64,000 bases of DNA, from the NCBI RefSeq assembly GCF_019285515.1, contig NZ_CP079095.1, positions 2,822,501 to 2,886,500 of the forward strand, read 5' to 3'. The position numbers and the translations under genes were made by a program. Shown piece by piece: positions 61,885 to 64,000 of this stretch (within the stretch, counting starts at the first letter, position 1; every line of letters begins with the position of its first letter). A model generated the notes under the pieces. That model saw only the letters and a program-made list of their open reading frames with translations, had not been told where the DNA came from and ran no database searches. Origin of the DNA: Methylococcus sp. Mc7. GTDB taxonomy: Bacteria; Pseudomonadota; Gammaproteobacteria; Methylococcales; Methylococcaceae.

Positions 61885-62153
61885 TGATCGAGTCCTCGAA
61901 TTGGAAACGGCTTCTTGCCGTTGATGGCCAATTGCCAATCAGCAAGCAAATCATCTTGGTGTATTTCAATCCATGCGACGACCAGTTTGTGTTTCTTCTG
62001 TGGAAGTTCACCCGCCAAGACGGTTCCATCGAGAATCGAGTAAACGGCTACTTGGCCTTGATATTCGGCGTGGATATGTGGCACGTTATGCTTATCCGTA
62101 TCATAGAAAAACATTCGGATAAGTATTCCATAGAACATTGAGATTGTAGGCAT
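61881..62153 (-). CDS. DUF4160 protein, toxin-like partner
   Basis: A 90-residue protein: PTISMFYGILIRMFFYDTDK, then HNVPHIHAEYQGQVAVYSIL and ILDGTVLAGELP. The HxPHxHxxY pattern is the DUF4160 signature. The ATG is at 62151-62153. It overlaps the DUF2442 start by four bases. This is the toxin-like member of a predicted pair; no biochemical function is established for the family from sequence alone. Confidence 0.82.
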   Translation of the reverse strand: MPTISMFYGILIRMFFYDTDKHNVPHIHAEYQGQVAVYSILDGTVLAGELPQKKHKLVVAWIEIHQDDLLADWQLAINGKKPFPIRGLDQ

Positions 62154-62350
62154 TACAACGAACTCTCGTGTTACGTCCAGCGTGACAACTAAGCGGCGCG
62201 CCGGATACCGACCTCGAGCGAAACCACGAACCCTGACTTTACCACTAATTCTTTGAAACAGCCAACGTCCCGTGTTGAGAGCAAATAAACTGTCCGGACT
62301 CGTAGCGCGAGGTTTGTCCGGTTTTATTGGGTGCTGTAAGGAGGTGCCTG

Positions 62351-62465
62351 ATGAGACGGACGGAGTTGTCACAGGAGATCGGGAAGATGCGATTTGAAGA
62401 AGCGTATCGGGGTTGGCAGGCCAAGCGCCTGACCCAGGAAGAAGTGGCTCGGTTATTGGCATCCC
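62351..62465 (+). pseudogene. N-terminal fragment of an ISNCY-type transposase
   Basis: From the ATG at 62351, behind a near-ideal AAGGAGGTGCCTG, the protein starts MRRTELSQEIGKMRFEEAYR and continues WQAKRLTQEEVARLLA. That is the opening of ISNCY-family transposases (HTH with RLTQEEAA). Similarity ends near codon 37 and the frame then runs on in unrelated sequence into the convergent hydrolase gene. No inverted end can be placed with confidence. Confidence 0.7.
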
Positions 62466-62559
62466 GTTATACCCAAGTTGTGGCAAGCCGTATTCTCCCG
62501 GTCTTTTTGCGAGAGGGGACGGGAGTCGAGGGGCTGGGAGTTGTGTATAACGGGATGGC

Positions 62560-63288
62560 TCAGACGTACAACGGCGCCATCTTCCGCCAGGCACGACCCT
62601 GGTGGGCGCGCCCGTCCCAGGTATGGAGGGCGTGGGGGATGCCCTTGGACCACAGAATCCGGCTCAGGTCGCGGTTGTTGCCTAGAAAAGGATCGTCGCC
62701 GCCCACCACGAGCACGATGTCCATGCGCCGCAGCGCTTCGAGCCGCCAGTGGCATTCCAGGTTGGGGAGAAAATGGGAGGGGGTGTGGTAGTAGATGGTG
62801 TCGTCGTAATAGCCGTCGAACAGGTCGCGGAAGTGTTCCACGCCAAGCGTCAGATCGTAGCGGCCGGAGAAGGCGGCCACCTTGCGGAACAGGTGAGGGT
62901 GGCGGAAGGCGATGTTGACGGCGTGGAACGCGCCCAGGCTGCAGCCGTGCGCGATGGTGCAGGGATGCGGGTTTTTCGCGGCCATCAGCGGGAACACCTC
63001 GTTGAGGATGTATTCCTCGAACTGGACGTGGCGCCGGATGCGCTCGGCCGGATGGCGCCAGAAGCAATAGAGCGATTCGTGGTCGATGCTGTCCAGGCAG
63101 AACAGTTGCAGGTGTCCGGCCTCGATCTTGTGCCGCAGGCTTTCCACCAGCCGGAGGTCTTCGTACTCGTGGAAGCGGCCGTCACGGGTCGGGAAGACCA
63201 GGACTTTGGCGCCGGCATGGCCGAAAACCAGCAGTTCCATGTCTCGGCCCAGGCGTTCGGTGTACCAGCGGTGATATTCCCGGTTCAT
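62560..63288 (-). CDS. esterase-family alpha/beta hydrolase
   Basis: A 242-residue cytosolic hydrolase in the esterase D-like alpha/beta fold. The nucleophile elbow is AHGCSLGAFHAVNIA with Ser near residue 117; the acid is probably in VVGGDDPFLG and the base in HTWDGRAHQG. Its first part (HRWYTERLGRDMELLVFGHA) matches proteins annotated as putative esterases of unknown substrate. It overlaps the next gene upstream by four bases (ATGA), so the two are a unit. Confidence 0.85.
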   Translation of the reverse strand: MNREYHRWYTERLGRDMELLVFGHAGAKVLVFPTRDGRFHEYEDLRLVESLRHKIEAGHLQLFCLDSIDHESLYCFWRHPAERIRRHVQFEEYILNEVFPLMAAKNPHPCTIAHGCSLGAFHAVNIAFRHPHLFRKVAAFSGRYDLTLGVEHFRDLFDGYYDDTIYYHTPSHFLPNLECHWRLEALRRMDIVLVVGGDDPFLGNNRDLSRILWSKGIPHALHTWDGRAHQGRAWRKMAPLYV

Positions 63289-64000
63289 AGCGGTTCGAAA
63301 AATGCCGCGATGGCGGCGGACAGCGATCGGTCCTGTTCGGGCTTGCGCGGATAGTCGAAATGCCCGGCGTCCAACACGAACAGCTCGTTCGGTCCGGCGA
63401 GCGCGTTGAAGACGGCGAACTGGCCGGGGGGCGCGACGGCTGGATCGAACAGGGCGGCGGCGACGTGTACCGGGATGCCCGTGAAACGCGCGGCGATGGC
63501 GGCATCGTAGTAGGCCAAGGTTGCCGTCACGTTACCGTGTGAGGACCGATACCGCCGGACCGATTCTCCGCTGCCGACGGTCGGCAGGGTCAGCCGCAGC
63601 GGCTGATGGCCGAAGGTCGGGACGTTGAGATGGGCCCTCTGGAGGCGTGGTTCCCAGGGCAGGCTCAAGGCGCCGATGCCGCCGCCGAAGCTGATGCCGA
63701 GGTAGCCGACGCGGCCCTCCACCTCGGGAAACAGATCGAGCAGGGTGCTGACGGCCAGCCAGAGGTCTTCGACGCAACCGCCGAGGACGTAGCGGTCGCG
63801 GTCCTCGATCCCGCAGAGGACGTGGCGGTCCGGCGTTTCCGGAATGTCGGCGCAGCGGCTGCGGGAGAGGCCGCGGAAGCAGGGAAACAGGACGACGGCG
63901 TCGTCGAAGGGGAGGTCGAGATCGGGCCCGTCGCGGCCGCCATAGCCGTGGCCGACCACGAAGCCGCGGCGGATCCGGCCGTGCGCCGGAACCAGCGCCC
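63285..64000 (-). CDS. acetyl xylan esterase-like alpha/beta hydrolase, 5' end outside the window
   Basis: At least 238 residues of an alpha/beta hydrolase. It enters from the right edge with GRIRRGFVVGHGYGGRDGPD, has the nucleophile motif YLGISFGGGIGALS, and ends in FVLDAGHFDYP with the catalytic His. The family resembles cephalosporin-C deacetylase/acetyl xylan esterase. The start codon is beyond the window. It is overlapped by the smaller hydrolase, so both may act on the same acylated substrate, but none is named here. Confidence 0.8.
   Translation of the reverse strand, partial: ALVPAHGRIRRGFVVGHGYGGRDGPDLDLPFDDAVVLFPCFRGLSRSRCADIPETPDRHVLCGIEDRDRYVLGGCVEDLWLAVSTLLDLFPEVEGRVGYLGISFGGGIGALSLPWEPRLQRAHLNVPTFGHQPLRLTLPTVGSGESVRRYRSSHGNVTATLAYYDAAIAARFTGIPVHVAAALFDPAVAPPGQFAVFNALAGPNELFVLDAGHFDYPRKPEQDRSLSAAIAAFFEPL

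Overview
The window is GC-rich chromosomal DNA from a Gram-negative proteobacterium. Gene content and protein style look most like a gammaproteobacterial methanotroph of the Methylococcaceae, but no methane oxidation gene lies here, so the assignment is an inference. Outer-membrane machinery (porin, LolA-like, LpxL-like and Mla proteins), an RlmD, a CysM and a compact aryl-polyene-like cluster all fit that group.

Layout. 0.1-5.6 kb is metal and ion transport: a P1B-like ATPase without the usual Cys-Pro-Cys metal site, a small membrane partner, and two divergent CaCA-type cation/proton antiporter paralogues. 5.6-10.5 kb is an apparently iron-regulated redox locus: a di-haem peroxidase and, divergently, a coiled-coil porin, a lipoprotein, a covalently flavinylated FMN-binding protein and a small membrane protein, with a near-perfect Fur box between. 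10.5-16.3 kb holds ordinary genes (a CDF exporter, cysM, rlmD) and secreted unknowns.

16.3-41 kb is a mosaic accessory region. It starts with an IS5 remnant fused to a chopped J-domain gene, then a transglutaminase-like protein and two Crp/Fnr regulators, one frameshifted. Next come a coiled-coil stress protein, a 2,900-residue cyclic beta-glucan synthase (NdvB type), a run of tiny membrane proteins, galU, a hemolysin III family protein, a BON lipoprotein and an Mla-type lipid transport operon. An IS66 element has cut the Mla ATPase gene and removed its Walker A motif. Four copies of one palindromic motif (GTNCGNTACCGTACNGAC-like) lie upstream of four genes here and suggest a shared envelope or osmotic stress regulon. 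GalU could supply the UDP-glucose used by the glucan synthase.

41-46.5 kb carries a Ycf46-like AAA ATPase, a cupin protein, a beta carbonic anhydrase, a DUF938 methyltransferase and a sigma-54 activator. 46.5-59.3 kb is a tightly overlapped, single-strand operon for an aryl-polyene-like membrane pigment or lipid: ACP, membrane protein, adenylating ligase, dehydratase, acyltransferase, LolA-like carrier, MMPL exporter, polysaccharide deacetylase, methyltransferase, ketosynthase, chain-length factor, second dehydratase, ketoreductase and a Kef-type antiporter. A sigma-54 promoter-like sequence lies between the activator and the operon. 59.3-62.5 kb is a decayed defence and mobile patch: a broken Mrr endonuclease, an IS630 element, a DUF4160/DUF2442 toxin-antitoxin-like pair and an ISNCY fragment. 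The window ends in two alpha/beta hydrolases, the last cut by the window edge.
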